From assembly GCA_905182985.1 (NCBI GenBank), contig CAJJDN010000004.1:171352-235351 (forward strand): a stretch of 64,000 bases of DNA, given 5' to 3'. The stretch's first letter is position 1. The number at the start of each line of letters is the position of its first letter. The position numbers and the translations under genes were made by a program. The notes beneath the pieces were generated by a model. That model did no database searches and was not told the DNA's origin. It saw nothing but the letters and a program-made list of their open reading frames with translations. Shown piece by piece: positions 51,939-63,322 of this stretch. This DNA comes from Paramecium sonneborni (taxonomy: Eukaryota; Ciliophora; Oligohymenophorea; Peniculida; Parameciidae).

Positions 51939-52860
51939 ATGAGTGTCAATTTTACATTAAATGGCTTAAAAGTTAATAAAAAGACTAATGCAACATTTGG
52001 AAGTCTCTTTGATGATTATGTGAAATTAGGATAATTTAATCAGAAATAATGGTTAGTCAATGGATAATTAATATCAATTGCCAAAGCTGCTAAGATTGAA
52101 AATTATATTTAAGAAAATGCTAATGTATAATGTTAGGTAATTTAATCATATATATATTTTAGGATAAAGGCACTTAAGCTCAATAAAGCAACACTTTTTA
52201 ACCATTGGCTGGATAAACAAACAATCCTTTAGGTTAATAACCAGTGTCCCCATTTATTAATTAATAGCCCACTTTCCCCATTAATTAATAGCCCCCTTTC
52301 CCCATGAATTAATAGACAAACTAGCCTAAAACTTCTGAATCACAAATCCTTAAACCAACTGTATAATAGACTCCAGCTGTATAATAAAATCCACCTGCTC
52401 CAGCGAATAAACCCTTTACATTTGGTAATACTTAATAGCCTATTGTTAATATACAAACTTAAACAAGAAAAGTAATTAATGATATTAGTGGTTAAAAAGA
52501 AACGTAATTCTTTTATATTAAAAATTAGAGCAGCTAAAATAATTAAAGGATATAAGGTTTAGATTACTGATTATGGAAAAAGAGTAATATTAGAATCATA
52601 AGATGGATCATTCAAAGCTACTTTTTTAGAAGAAAATGCCTCAGAAGTATTTATTAATTTAATTTTATTAGTAAGAATAAAGGAACATTGTTCTAGGATT
52701 TAATGATATCGATTAAAAACCAGAAAATTAAGTTAAACTAGCAATGGGATGAGATTAATCTCAATCAACTAAAGTTCTTTTCTTGAAAGATTTCAAAAGA
52801 ATAGCTATTAGATGGGTTACAGGACTCTAAACCAAGTTTGAGTTTTGGCTTGACGAATGA
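51939..52860 (+). CDS. Paralog B: near copy of the 45.5-46.5 kb gene, probably truncated
   Basis: The same architecture and intron positions as paralog A: beta-grasp-like start (MSVNFTLNGLKV), Gln/Pro-rich middle, compact C-terminal domain. Introns are at 52138-52163, 52506-52530 and 52650-52674. The first 180 bases differ clearly from paralog A, while everything after about 52122, introns included, is nearly identical. At 52750-52752 the codon that is TAA (Gln) in paralog A is TGA, an in-frame stop, which removes the last 36 codons (the FLKDFKRIAIRWVTGL part). The given end is the homologous TGA. Either the shorter protein is made or the copy is decaying; a 22-nt alternative intron across the TGA would shift the frame. 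Confidence 0.75.
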
Positions 52861-52952
52861 GTTAATATAACATAAAACAATATATTTATTATTATTCTAT
52901 ATATTTTCATATTATATTTATTTAGTAAAAAAATATAATATTAATCAACTTA
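52122..52952. repeat. Right arm of the inverted repeat
   Basis: Reverse complement of 45451-46305. Near-identity begins abruptly inside exon 1 of paralog B and ends about 90 bases after its coding end, inside non-coding sequence. Confidence 0.9.
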
Positions 52953-53413
52953 ATTTATAGTTACTATTTCAATTTATGGAATAAGTCTTATCTAAGAAAT
53001 ATTCTTGAAGATTGGTATCCACTTCTAACACATTAAAAATGCTAAAATTTTGATAATAGGAAAAATAAAAATAAACTTACCCAAAAAACTCTGGTTTAAA
53101 TATTTTTAAAAGCCAAACTTTATTTGCATTCGGTATTATTTATATCAAATTGTAAATTCTGATTCGTATATTTATAAATTTCGCCCTTTGCAAACTAAAC
53201 AGACAAAATAACATAAATAAAAATAGTATCTTAACACATTTGATGTTAAATTGATTAAAGTAAGAAAATTATATTATATCAGATAAAAAATTAAACAAAT
53301 TCGATTCAATTTAAAATTTATTGTAAAATAAATTAATGAAGAAGTAGCAATAATTTTTTTGGTCATTGTTATAAATTTTTTTGAATAAGACTTAAATATA
53401 TTAAATTAAATTA

Positions 53414-56207
53414 ATGTTATTATTAATTGTGAGCGTGGTTGGAATTATTTTTAATAATGTCCTTGCATTACATCAATAACAAGCAGGAGTACATGATTGG
53501 AATAAGAGACTCTTTGGTGAACTAAAATACATTCAAATTTAAGATTAAACAATATTTTATTAAAACAAGAACAATCAGAATGGAATTATTGAAAAATCAA
53601 CAGGTTTTGTGAATTGTTAAATATTTAGGGCAAGTTTAATAAAGAAACTCTTATACTATGTGTGATTCTTATAATTAAGTCACGTATGAACCTAATTAAT
53701 AGATTATTTAATTATTTAATGAAGGATATTCAGTTTTAGCAGAATAAGAAATAACTGGCAATATTGATCATTGCTTAATAGGATTGAATGGAGGTTATAT
53801 ACTAATTTATGGATAAACTATTTTCTCTACTGCAAATAACAAATTCACAGAAAAGTATATATAATTCATAGATTTTAGAGTTGAGCATAAAATTTTACAT
53901 GCAGGGTATATATTTGATGTTCCAACAGTTGTATTACAGTAACAAAATGAAATTTGTGTTTGTTAGATTAGAGAATCCGTAACATAAAACTATTGTGTAG
54001 AAAGTTCGAATGATGGGTCAATTCATGAATTTGGTAATACTCTTATTTATCATGATGATAAATTTGCTTATCATCTAAAAGAAAAATCAGCAAATTCATT
54101 AGACATTGAATTAATTAAGAAAGTGCATAAATTTATTGGATTTTCATAAACCTTAGTAATTCATGAGAAATCAATGAAAAAAATAGTTAATTTGGAAGGT
54201 TAAGTTGAATATGAATTAAGTTCTGATGATTTTGTTATTTAAAATTTAGAGACTCAAAAATATTATTATATTGTAAAATAAAAGAATAATGAATTAAAAA
54301 TCGTGATATTTGATAGAGATACAAAACAAACTTATTCTGATATAATTGAATTATAATCAAAGTCATCAATATTAAATGCTTTTTTAATCGATTAAAATAA
54401 AAGACAATTCTTGATTTAGTATTCTGATTTATAAACAGTTTTAATTGATAATAAAGGTATCAAATGGACAACTGAATAATCTTTAATTAGTATTGATACA
54501 ATTTTTTATGAAAAATATGAGAACTAAGAATAGACACATAAAAATTCATATTATGAATCACTAGAGAAACATGGAGCAAATAATCCTTTATTTTTAATTT
54601 AACATATTATTTCCAGAGTTTTGAACGAAATCAGAGATTTACAAGAATTAGCAATTCATTTTATTGATAATCTGGGTAAAGAGAAGGTTTAAACAAGAGA
54701 AATGGAATAAACTTATGGATTGAAATAAAAAGTATATTTTTTAACAACTTATGGAACCTTATTATGCTATGATTCTTAAGAATTATCTTTGTTAATAAAA
54801 TTACAAATAAGTAATTAAGATCAAACTTTTAGATTGGTAGCCCATCATTAGATAGAGTAAAATATTATATATAAATTAGTTCTAATTTAATCAGAAATTT
54901 TGATAACAATGATGCTTAAGCAACTCATGTATTGTTTTACTATTCAAAAGAGAAATAACGATTAAATACTTTTATATTAGACCTTTAACATGGAATGATT
55001 TAATAAGTTGCATCATAATCCTCTAAGAATATATTATGGACAATACCCTACAGAGTAGAAGGAGGACCTGGATAGCACAATAATATTATTATTTTAATTG
55101 ATGAAGAAAACAATGTAATTACATATCCTAAACATGATTCTTTAAATACAAAAGAAATTATCTTATATCGAAACGATAACGGTGTATTAAGAGGATATAA
55201 ATTATTTAATAATTAATTAGTCAATATATGGACAATCAATGTGAAAGATCAAATTTTGATTATCAGATCATCTTATCATGTAGGAGAGGAGACTCCAAGA
55301 GTTGCCATATGGGATGACAGAAAAGTTATATATAAACTGATTGATCAATCTAATTTTGCAGTATTAACATCAGATGGAGATAAACTTAAATTATTTATTA
55401 TTAATGCTAAAACAGGCAAAATTATATATTAAAGTGTCTAAAGTGAAGCTGATTTTAGCTAGCCAATCAATTTAGTATTTGACGAACACTAAGTTTTTGT
55501 TACTTATTATAATAAAGCATAAATGATGTTTGAAATTTGGACTGTTGAAATCTATCATGCTAAAATTGAAGTTTCTTTTATTAAAATGTTAGAAAACTAT
55601 TACTTTACAAAAACACCAATAATCACTAATTATTATAAAGCTGATTTTGAAGCTTTCTTTTTATAATAGGTTTATGGATATCCTTTAGGAATTAAATATC
55701 TTGGAATGTCTAAAACTCTAAAATCATTGACAAAAAAAAATTTATTAATAATAACTACATCAGGATAATTACATTCCTTAGACAGAAATTTAGTATCCAC
55801 CAGAAGAAGAGAAAAGGCTGATTAGCCCATTTTAGAATATTCTCTATAATCAGCTGAACTTCCTCCCTATCAATATTAATTACCAGTTAATTTCCTAAAT
55901 ATGCTTACATATCATTAAACTGTATTTTTATTTCTAATTTTAGTTTGATATTGAGAAATTTTCAATAGAATCCACAAATCTAGAGTCATCAGCATTATTA
56001 ATAGTATATGGCTCTGATATTTTCTTTACAAGAATAGCTCCTGATAAAGTATTTCTAAAATATTATATTTAGACATACGATATGTTGTTGGATAATTTCA
56101 ACTATAATGCCCTTATAGCTACAACTATCTTGATAGCTATTGCAACAAAAGTTTTATCAAGATTGGTCAAATCAAGTAAATAGGTTAAATAATTTTATCT
56201 AAATTGA
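53414..56207 (+). CDS. EMC1: EMC1, ER membrane protein complex subunit 1
   Basis: About 907 residues. The N-terminal signal sequence MLLLIVSVVGIIFNNVLA is followed by VHDWNKRLFGELKYIQI, which matches the start of EMC1. A beta-propeller-like lumenal region fills the middle. Near the C-terminus LIVYGSDIFFTRIAPDKVF, the most conserved EMC1 motif, precedes the single membrane helix ALIATTILIAIATKVL. EMC inserts tail-anchored and multipass proteins into the ER membrane; EMC1 forms the lumenal platform. Introns are at 53604-53628, 54857-54879 and 55922-55943. The first is required to keep the N-terminal frame. Glutamine runs are coded by TAA/TAG throughout. Confidence 0.92.
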
Positions 56208-56411
56208 AATATTGTATAATATATAATCATAAGTATATATAAATTAAAGTTATTAAATATCTATTCATTTTTTTTAAAGAGATCCTTCCATAAATAAGTA
56301 TAAAATTTTATAAAGATTGGAATAAAAATTAAAAAAACTTATAAATATTAAAAAGAACCATTAAGGTTTAACAAAGTAGATAAAACATTAATTATTTTAT
56401 TTTTAATTATA

Positions 56412-56924
56412 ATGGGCCGAAAAAAGATTTCAATTACTAAAATTGAAGACAAGCAATAAAGGAATGTATGATCATGAAAATATGTTAGATTACTTTTCAT
56501 AAAAGGAAGATAGGATTACTTAAAAAAGCATATGAATTAGCTTCTTTATGTGGTATCTAAATTTATATGGTCTTTAATGATGTATGTAAGAAATTGTTTA
56601 TTCGTTATTATATTAGAGGGAAATGCCATCCATTTTAGAACAGAAGAACTAAGTTAAATTGAAAATAATGACAAGAAGAAGTATTTATTGACTCCTAAAG
56701 ATGTAAAATAATTATTCTTACACCAGTATCCAAAATTTGTCACTCGATCCAAGAATAAAGTGAACACTCAGCTCAAAGATTTGCCAATAACACCATTAAA
56801 ATTAGTCACAGATCTTATGATTAGTGATGAGCCATTAATTTCTCGTTATTCAGTTCTTAGTAGGCAATTTTTCCCTATACCTCAGCCCAAAACCAGTAAA
56901 GCTATAATTGAGAATAATACATGA
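56412..56924 (+). CDS. MADS-box transcription factor
   Basis: The first 60 residues are a MADS box: MGRKKISITKIEDKQQRN, then after an intron ITFHKRKIGLLKKAYELASLCG. This holds the basic DNA-contact helix and the hydrophobic strand of the dimer, closest to the MEF2/SRF type. The rest (LKDLPITPLKLVTDLM and a proline-rich end) is short and unrecognised. Introns are at 56466-56488 (23 nt) and 56586-56616 (31 nt); the exons add up to a whole number of codons. MADS factors bind CArG-like AT-rich DNA, which is plentiful here. At 152 residues it is about the minimum for a functional factor. Confidence 0.9.
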
Positions 56925-56953
56925 ATAATAACTATTTAATTTGAATTATAATC

Positions 56954-57830
56954 ATGAAAAGAACATAATGCACTTGTGATGAAAATCTCAAAAAGGACTT
57001 CGAAAACTGTTCTTAATCCATAGAATGGCTGAAAATACATTATGACATAAAAAAATTGGACAATATGAGAAATGATTACTAATAATTATGTAAAATAGAA
57101 ATTGCAGACTAATAGTAATGGATAACAAAATAACGTAAATAAATTGAAAGAGATTTGATGAGGACATTTCCAAATGAACCATTTTTTTAATAAAAGCATG
57201 GAAAAGAGGCTTTGTAAAGATTACTCTATACTATTGCAATTTATGATATGGGTGTTGGATATGTATAGGGAATGAATTTTTTGGCAGGTGCTCTTCTTTT
57301 CCATAGTGAAGAATGTGTAGCCTTCTGGAATTATGTGACTTTATATGAACGATTATAGTTGAGAGATATTTATTTGGAGAGTAGTCTATAATCTTAAGAT
57401 AGACCTTCCTGGATTATCAAAGCATATATAAATTGTACAATTGTTATGTATGAGCCAACAAAGAAAGCTCTATGATATGTTTCTCAAAAACAATGTTTAA
57501 TTTGAAAATTTTTGCATTCCTTGGTTTTTGTCTATGTTAGCAATGGTCATACCAATTAGGTCTTATGTAAGAATTTTAAATAATTAGAATTCAGTTATGA
57601 AACCTATAATTTAAAGTAGATGGATTTTTGTTTATAAGTTAATTCTATCTTATTTACAAAATTGTGAATTAATTTGTGAAGGACCTGAGTTATTGATGGA
57701 ATTAACTAGTCAAACACATAAATGGACTTAGTGTATACCTTTAGCTCAAAATTTGAATTTAGACAAAAATTTTATCAATTTAATGTTAGAGTCATTTGAT
57801 TAAGATAAATAAACATTTTTAATTAAGTGA
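56954..57830 (+). CDS. TBC-domain Rab GTPase-activating protein
   Basis: A TBC domain fills the centre: ERDLMRTFPNEPFF (motif A, with the catalytic arginine RTFP), then LLYTIAIYDMGVGYVQGMNFLAG (motif B, with the glutamine finger YVQGM), then LPGLSKHI and IPWFLSMLAM. Both catalytic residues are present, so an active Rab-GAP is likely. One intron at 57381-57402 (22 nt) is required to reach the second half of the domain. It starts 29 bases after the MADS gene stop on the same strand. The C-terminal end is uncertain: a 40-nt intron could join it to the membrane helix just downstream. Confidence 0.88.
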
Positions 57831-57834
57831 TATA

Positions 57835-57969
57835 ATGGAAATTGAGTATTCTGAACCTTCCTTCAGTCATTTATTCTTGATTGCAATACTAGTAGGTCTT
57901 TTGGGTTTTTGCGGTTTGGGTTGTTGGATGGAAATGAAAAAGTGCCATACAATTAATAAAATAGATTGA
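57835..57969 (+). CDS. Tiny single-pass membrane protein
   Basis: An ATG four bases after the TBC stop opens a frame of 44 codons: a short acidic start, one strong hydrophobic helix (LFLIAILVGLLGFCGLGCW), then a short basic tail ending in TGA. It could be a separate small gene, but the very short distance and the helix also fit a C-terminal membrane anchor for the TBC protein, reached by splicing a 40-nt intron. Proteins such as TBC1D20 have that arrangement. I cannot decide between them from sequence alone. Confidence 0.45.
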   Translation: MEIEYSEPSFSHLFLIAILVGLLGFCGLGCWMEMKKCHTINKID

Positions 57970-58403
57970 AAATTATATTACATACATTATAGTAATTAAT
58001 GATCATTATTTAACTTATTCAAAATTTGATACTCAAACCTTTTGAAATCAAATCCGGCTTTAATATAATAAAATATTTCTATTCCTAAAATTAAAAAAAT
58101 GAAAGTACTTATTTTGTTTATCTATAATTAATTATAATATTAATAGTTCCATTGTTATCTAAAAATTTCACAAAGTTTCAAAAAGATTGATTGTAAATAA
58201 AATTCCTTCTTAAACTTATTTCATATTTGCAATTTTTTTTAATTTAGATAAAATTAATTGAAAATAAATTTTTCTTTAAAATAATTTTATAAGCCTCAAA
58301 TCATTAAAAAGATTGACTCTTTGTGACAAATGTATAACTTCATAAAAAAAATTGTTTAGATATTGATTTAAAATTATTTAATATAAAAATTAGATTAAAT
58401 TTG
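57970..58403. other. Intergenic AT-rich spacer
   Basis: Promoter-side gap of the RCC1-type gene. No coding pattern on either strand. Confidence 0.5.
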
Positions 58404-59962
58404 ATGTAAAATGAATAATTTAGTGTGCAAAAACTTTACGCTTGGGGTAGTTCAGAATGTGATTAATTTTTGGCAAAAGATGAGAATGATGAAGAAATAT
58501 ATGAAGTCAAAAGACCTTATTAAATTAAAGAATTAAGCGGTTTATGTATTGTATAGGTAGCATGTGGAGGAATGCATGCTTTAATTTTAACTTAGTAAGG
58601 AAAAGTATTTATAACGAAAAGATATTCAAGGTTTATTCTTTTGGATGTGACGATAAAGGTGTATTAGGAAGGTCATAAAAAGAAGGAATAGATTCAAGAT
58701 TACCTGACTTAATTACAGATTTACCTCCTGTAAACATGATAGCTTGTGGAAGTTCTCATTCAATAGCAGCAAATTCTAATGGTTTAGTATATTTTTGGGG
58801 ATTTTATGCAAATACTCATGGTCCTATAGGTGAAGCAGTATCAAAACCAAAAAAATTGAATGATATAAAGAATGGAATCAAAAAAATATTATGCGGTTAA
58901 AACCATTCTATGGTGTTATTAGATAATTTTAAAGTAAGCAGCTTAAATGAAAAAACTAGTTACTTACTTGGGGAGATGCAGAAACATTAGTAATAGGAAG
59001 AAAAAGTGAAACAAGAAGATCAATAATATAAAATTTAAATCCATAACCTATAAAAATGAAAAAACCAATTTTAGATATATTTACAGGGGCTTCACATGCC
59101 TTTGTAAAAGTTTTATTAAAAGATAACAAATAAAGAATATATGGATGGGGTCTAAATAATTATGGTTAATTGGGAATAGGAAATCAAGAAAATTAATAAC
59201 TTCCAATTTAAGTTGAGTTTTTTGAGAATATGGATATTATAGATATAGTTGGGGGAGAACATCATACAATTGCTTTAGACTGTGAAGGAAATGTTTATTC
59301 TTTTGGAAGAAATGATGATGGCTAATTAGGTTTAGGAGAAGAGTTAAATGAAAATTTGAGAATAGAGGCAGAAAAGTAAAGATTATTAGATGAAGAAATA
59401 TATTAATAATAAGCTAATAAAAAAAAACCAAGTAAAAAAAACAAATAGGGAGATTTATTTGAAGTTTAAAAATCATAAAAAGCAATAGGATATGAATTTA
59501 TTACGACTCCTTAAATAATTAATAATATACCAAAAATGTAATCAATCTATGCTTCTATGCATTTTAATTTTAGTATCTCTGAAAAGAAATAAGTATTTTC
59601 TTGGGGAAATGGATAGAGTTTTGTATTAGGAACAAGAAATGAAAATTCTTAATTTTAACCTAAAGAAGTAAAAAATAATTTTATATATTATTTAGGTTAC
59701 ACAAATATTTAAAAATGAAAAATTATTATAAATTTCTCTTGGTGCAAGTCATGTAATTGCTTTGACTACTTCTGATCACTCTTTCTAACTTCCTTTAATC
59801 AATGAAGAACTTTTGAAAATAGAAGATCTAAAGTCAAAATTAAAAAAAGGTCGAAAAAGTAAAAGTAGAGAAATGAGTAGAGAAAAAAGTCTCTCAATGA
59901 AAAGAAGTGTTTAAAAATTTGATGATACATTAATACCTGCTAAAGATTTAAGAATTGATTGA
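58404..59962 (+). CDS. RCC1-repeat protein
   Basis: RCC1-type beta-propeller repeats are easily seen: KLYAWGSS, VACGGMHALIL, VYSFGCDDKGVLG, ACGSSHSIA, LTWGDAET, IYGWGLNNYGQLG, VGGEHHTIALD, VYSFGRNDDGQLGLG, FSWGNGQS and LGASHVIALT. That makes about seven blades, with one lysine-rich insert of about 50 residues within the sixth. The last 60 residues are a basic, serine-rich tail. RCC1-like proteins act on Ran or, more often, bind chromatin or cilia components. Introns are at 58605-58630, 58934-58959 and 59668-59695. The ATG at 58404 is chosen because it alone leads into the first blade; another at 58411 is out of frame. Confidence 0.88.
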
Positions 59963-59984
59963 CATATATATTAGTATCATTTAT

Positions 59985-60914
59985 TCATTACTGCAATTCT
60001 TGTTTTCTTCTACTAAGATGACTTTAAGATATTAAATCATTTCTAATATCTAGATGATGATGATCAATAAATTTATTAGCTATATCACCTATTTTTTTTG
60101 TTTTAGCTCTTTGTAAAAAATGTTGTTTTTATTATTCTTATTATATGATTCTTTAGATGAATTCTTTTTATTACTCTTCTCTTTCTAATCTTTATTAATG
60201 TTAACGGATTTCATAATTTCCAAGTTCTACTTATAATCCTTCATGCATTTATTTATTATTTGCAAATTATTATGATCTATGAATCATTTCTTAAACTTCA
60301 TGTTCAAACCTTAAAAATGTTTGTAAATCATCACTTTAAATATGAATATTTAAATATCCATCTTCGTAATATTCTTAGATATTTTTGCAATCCATATTAT
60401 GTTCTAAAGATTTTACAAAATTAATATTTATCCTTTCCTAATCTTGATGATTTTCTATTCCTTACTGAGACTCATTTTTTTACGATTCATTCTTCCCTTA
60501 TTAATACAATGGTGAATTAGTTTAAGAAGAAGTGTTTTTATTTTGATTTTATTACTTACATAACTTTTTTAAATTTTCTTTGGCAAGAAAGAACTCACTT
60601 TTTATATCTTTATCTAAAGATTCATCTGTATTTGACGAACTTGTATCTGAAACTTCTAATTAATAAAGAGCTTTTTATTGTTTATGTTTTTTTCCTTTTT
60701 TATCTCTTCTTTTGGGTTATTATTATTGATTTGATTCTTTTGGAGATGGAATAGGTGATCCTGCTTGATGGATTACCTTAAGTTTCTATCTTAAATGTTT
60801 AAAATGTTCTTTGGCTTTACCTGTATTATCTTATTCTAATGGTTGTGGCTATTATAATATAAGACTTTTTGAAATTGATTTTCTTGGTCTAAGTATTCTT
60901 TCAACTTATAACAT
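59985..60914 (-). CDS. Hypothetical Lys/Gln-rich protein
   Basis: A single-exon frame of 309 residues. The first half is disordered and basic (RRDKKGKKHKQQ, SPIPSPKES) with a serine-rich acidic stretch (SDTSSSNTDESLDKD). The second half is helical, with CKNIQEYYEDGYLNIHI, LQTFLRFEHEVQEMIHR, and a long glutamine/arginine coiled coil ending IANKFIDHHHLDIRNDL. There is no family I recognise. Its stop lies 22 bases beyond the stop of the RCC1 gene on the other strand, so the two converge. Confidence 0.68.
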
Positions 60915-61012
60915 TAAAATTAATGAGTAGAAAAAACTCTTAAGAAAGAGTTCTATAATCAGCTAATTCCTGTAAAAACTAAGGAAGATCGTTAAATATT
61001 ATTGATTTTATA

Positions 61013-62448
61013 ATGAAACAAAACTTTTAGGAAAAAGGTCCTTAAACAAAAGCATTTTCAGAAGAAATGAATGTATAAAAATCTTGTGACATGTGTTTAT
61101 AATTGTAAGAGGAATTAAGTAAATTTGTTAATGCAGAGCGATTTTAATAAATCATAGAGAAGGTTTGGTAGAAAATGAAAAAAATTGATGATGACAATTA
61201 AAAGCTATTTTTTAAGATTGAAAATCTCGAAAAAGCTCTTATAGATTAATAAGGGTTTTTAGATGAATTGAATGATCAATAATACAACAAATAATAATAA
61301 TAATAAGATTAATCTTAGATTATATAATAAGTAACTTTAGATAAAGGTTAACTTGAGAAATTAGAAAAAAAAATTTAAAAAGACAATTTAGGAGGATTAA
61401 AGAGCATAGAAGATAATTTATATAAGACTTTAAATAAGGATATTCAATAAAAGTTTATGGTTATGCAAGAAAAATTAGAAGCAATAGGTTAATAGTTTAA
61501 TGGAGTTAATGAATAGATTGAATTATTTAATCATAAACTTGGAATAACTAGAGAAGAATGTGAAGAAAGAATAAATTAAATGGCATTAATAGTAAATGAG
61601 AATAATTAATTATAAAGAGCTAATAATCATGGAGTAGCTGAAATGTAATAGCATGTAATTATTATATATTTTTACAAAGTATAGTGATTTGGATGCAGAT
61701 ATGATGAGAATATTTTAACATATTAAAGCATTACTATAAAATGATTATAAAATAGTAGAAATTGAATAGAACATAAATAATATGAAGTCTTAATTGGTTT
61801 AATTAAGAAATGCTGTTAATGAAATTGGTGATTTTGTTTCAAAAATATGAAAAATATATAATCACTTTAATTTCAATAAATCATCGATGAAGGTGTCATC
61901 ATTCATTCAAAATAAGCCCAATTACTTAGATTAACCTTGAAAAAAAGTGTTAATGAGAGATAATCTTAATAAATATAACCATTGCCAGCTGTCTAAACAA
62001 AACCAAAGCAATTTAAATTATAAACAAGATAATAATCTGAAACTTCTATTGGACCAAAAAAATAAGAAAAGAGAATATAAAGATAATTGAGTAATATTGA
62101 GAAAGGCAATTTCTTATATTTCTTATATGCTTAAAAAAATGGTTAGGTAAAAAACTATTATTAATTTAGAAAAATGAAAAATAATTTGCTGAGTTTTTAA
62201 GAAAAACTTATAACTTTGAGCCTCCTTAAAAGAATGAAGGACCAAGTAAGAAAGGTCTTCTTTATCTATCTAAAAGAGAAGAAAATGAAGATCATATTAA
62301 AAAATTAACAAATTCAGTATTATCACCTGGAAGTAAAACAATTATGGGAGGAAAAGATATACCTTTAGATTAAGTGATAAGTCAAATGTTTGAGAAATAA
62401 TTGGAACGATTCCCAAAAGTTAAAGAGAAGATAGAAAGAACTCAATGA
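61013..62448 (+). CDS. Hypothetical coiled-coil protein
   Basis: Starts MKQNFQEKGPQTKAF; a CDMC pair is followed by about 200 residues of heptad-like coil (LEKLEKKIQKDNLGGLKSIED, KFMVMQEKLEAIGQQFNGVNE, LFNHKLGITREECEER). Introns at 61655-61679 (ending AAG) and 62147-62169 are supported. Near 61850 the frame changes with no GT...AG intron available; reading resumes in another frame (QIIDEGVIIHSKQAQLLRL). A frameshift or sequencing error in an A-rich run is possible. The C-terminal end (EFLRKTYNFEPP, SKTIMGGKDIPLDQ) looks ordered. The general form suggests a ciliary or cytoskeletal protein; that is a guess. Confidence 0.62.
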
Positions 62449-62480
62449 CTTTATTAAAATAAATGTTAAAATACAAGAAT

Positions 62481-63131
62481 TCATTCTATTTATTTACTAT
62501 TTTCTATCTATTGTATAATTTTTTGATTCTTCTCTGTTACTTCCTAAACTTTAAAGAAAATGATACTCTAATTTAAGATCTGAGAGATTTAAGTCGTTTG
62601 TCAAATTCAAATTATTCATCTTCTAAGTCTGCTCTTTCTTACATGTATTAAAATAATTCTTGATTGAGATTTTCTAACATATTTTTGTAAGAAATTTGTA
62701 AATGGCTTGAAATCTCAGTTTATGTAAAGAATAATTTTATTTAATTCTTAGCCTATTGTAATTATCTCAACTATTCAATTTTGCCTTGCTTCTCTCCCTT
62801 TAATTCTTATCTTTGCGACTCTAAATCAAATAATTGTTATTCTCCTAGCTCCTACATATATTCTCTTAAATACGGATCAACCATAGGACTTTCTTCTTTG
62901 TATTCTATTTATTAATGAATTGATGATACACTTTAATTAGATTTGTTATATTTAATTCATGATGTCTTTCAATTCTTATCTTAATTCTTTGTGTTTCCCT
63001 TCCTTCTACTTTAACACTTCCAACAATTCCTATTGATATTGTTTTTCCTTATTGACTATAACTTCCACATCCTCTAGTCCATCATCTAAAGGTGTTTATT
63101 CAATATATTCTCCATCACCTTCATCATACAT
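62481..63131 (-). CDS. Hypothetical coiled-coil protein
   Basis: Two introns (62888-62912, 25 nt, and 62547-62569, 23 nt) give one frame from MYDEGDGEYIEQTPL to TGA. The protein is acidic at its start, then a nearly continuous coiled coil rich in Gln, Glu, Lys and Leu (KEKQYQQELLEVLKQKEG, LREYMQELGEQQLFDLESQ, NMLENLNQELFQYMQERADL). The frame is also open about 45 codons upstream of the ATG (SRLLGLLRVTQFWLIQDIK), so the real start could be farther right. It converges with the preceding plus-strand gene, the stops being about 30 bases apart. Confidence 0.66.
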
Positions 63132-63322
63132 TAATTGTTAATTATATTTTTTAATGTCTTGGATTAACCAAAACTAAGTTACCCTTAACAAACCTAATAA
63201 TCTACTTGGATTATTTACTCAATCAAGAGACTCTCTACATCATGATCCTAGTGATTAATTTACTAAATTACCACCTCACCTTTATAATAAACATAAAGGA
63301 AAGAAACCTTCTCAAATTCTAT

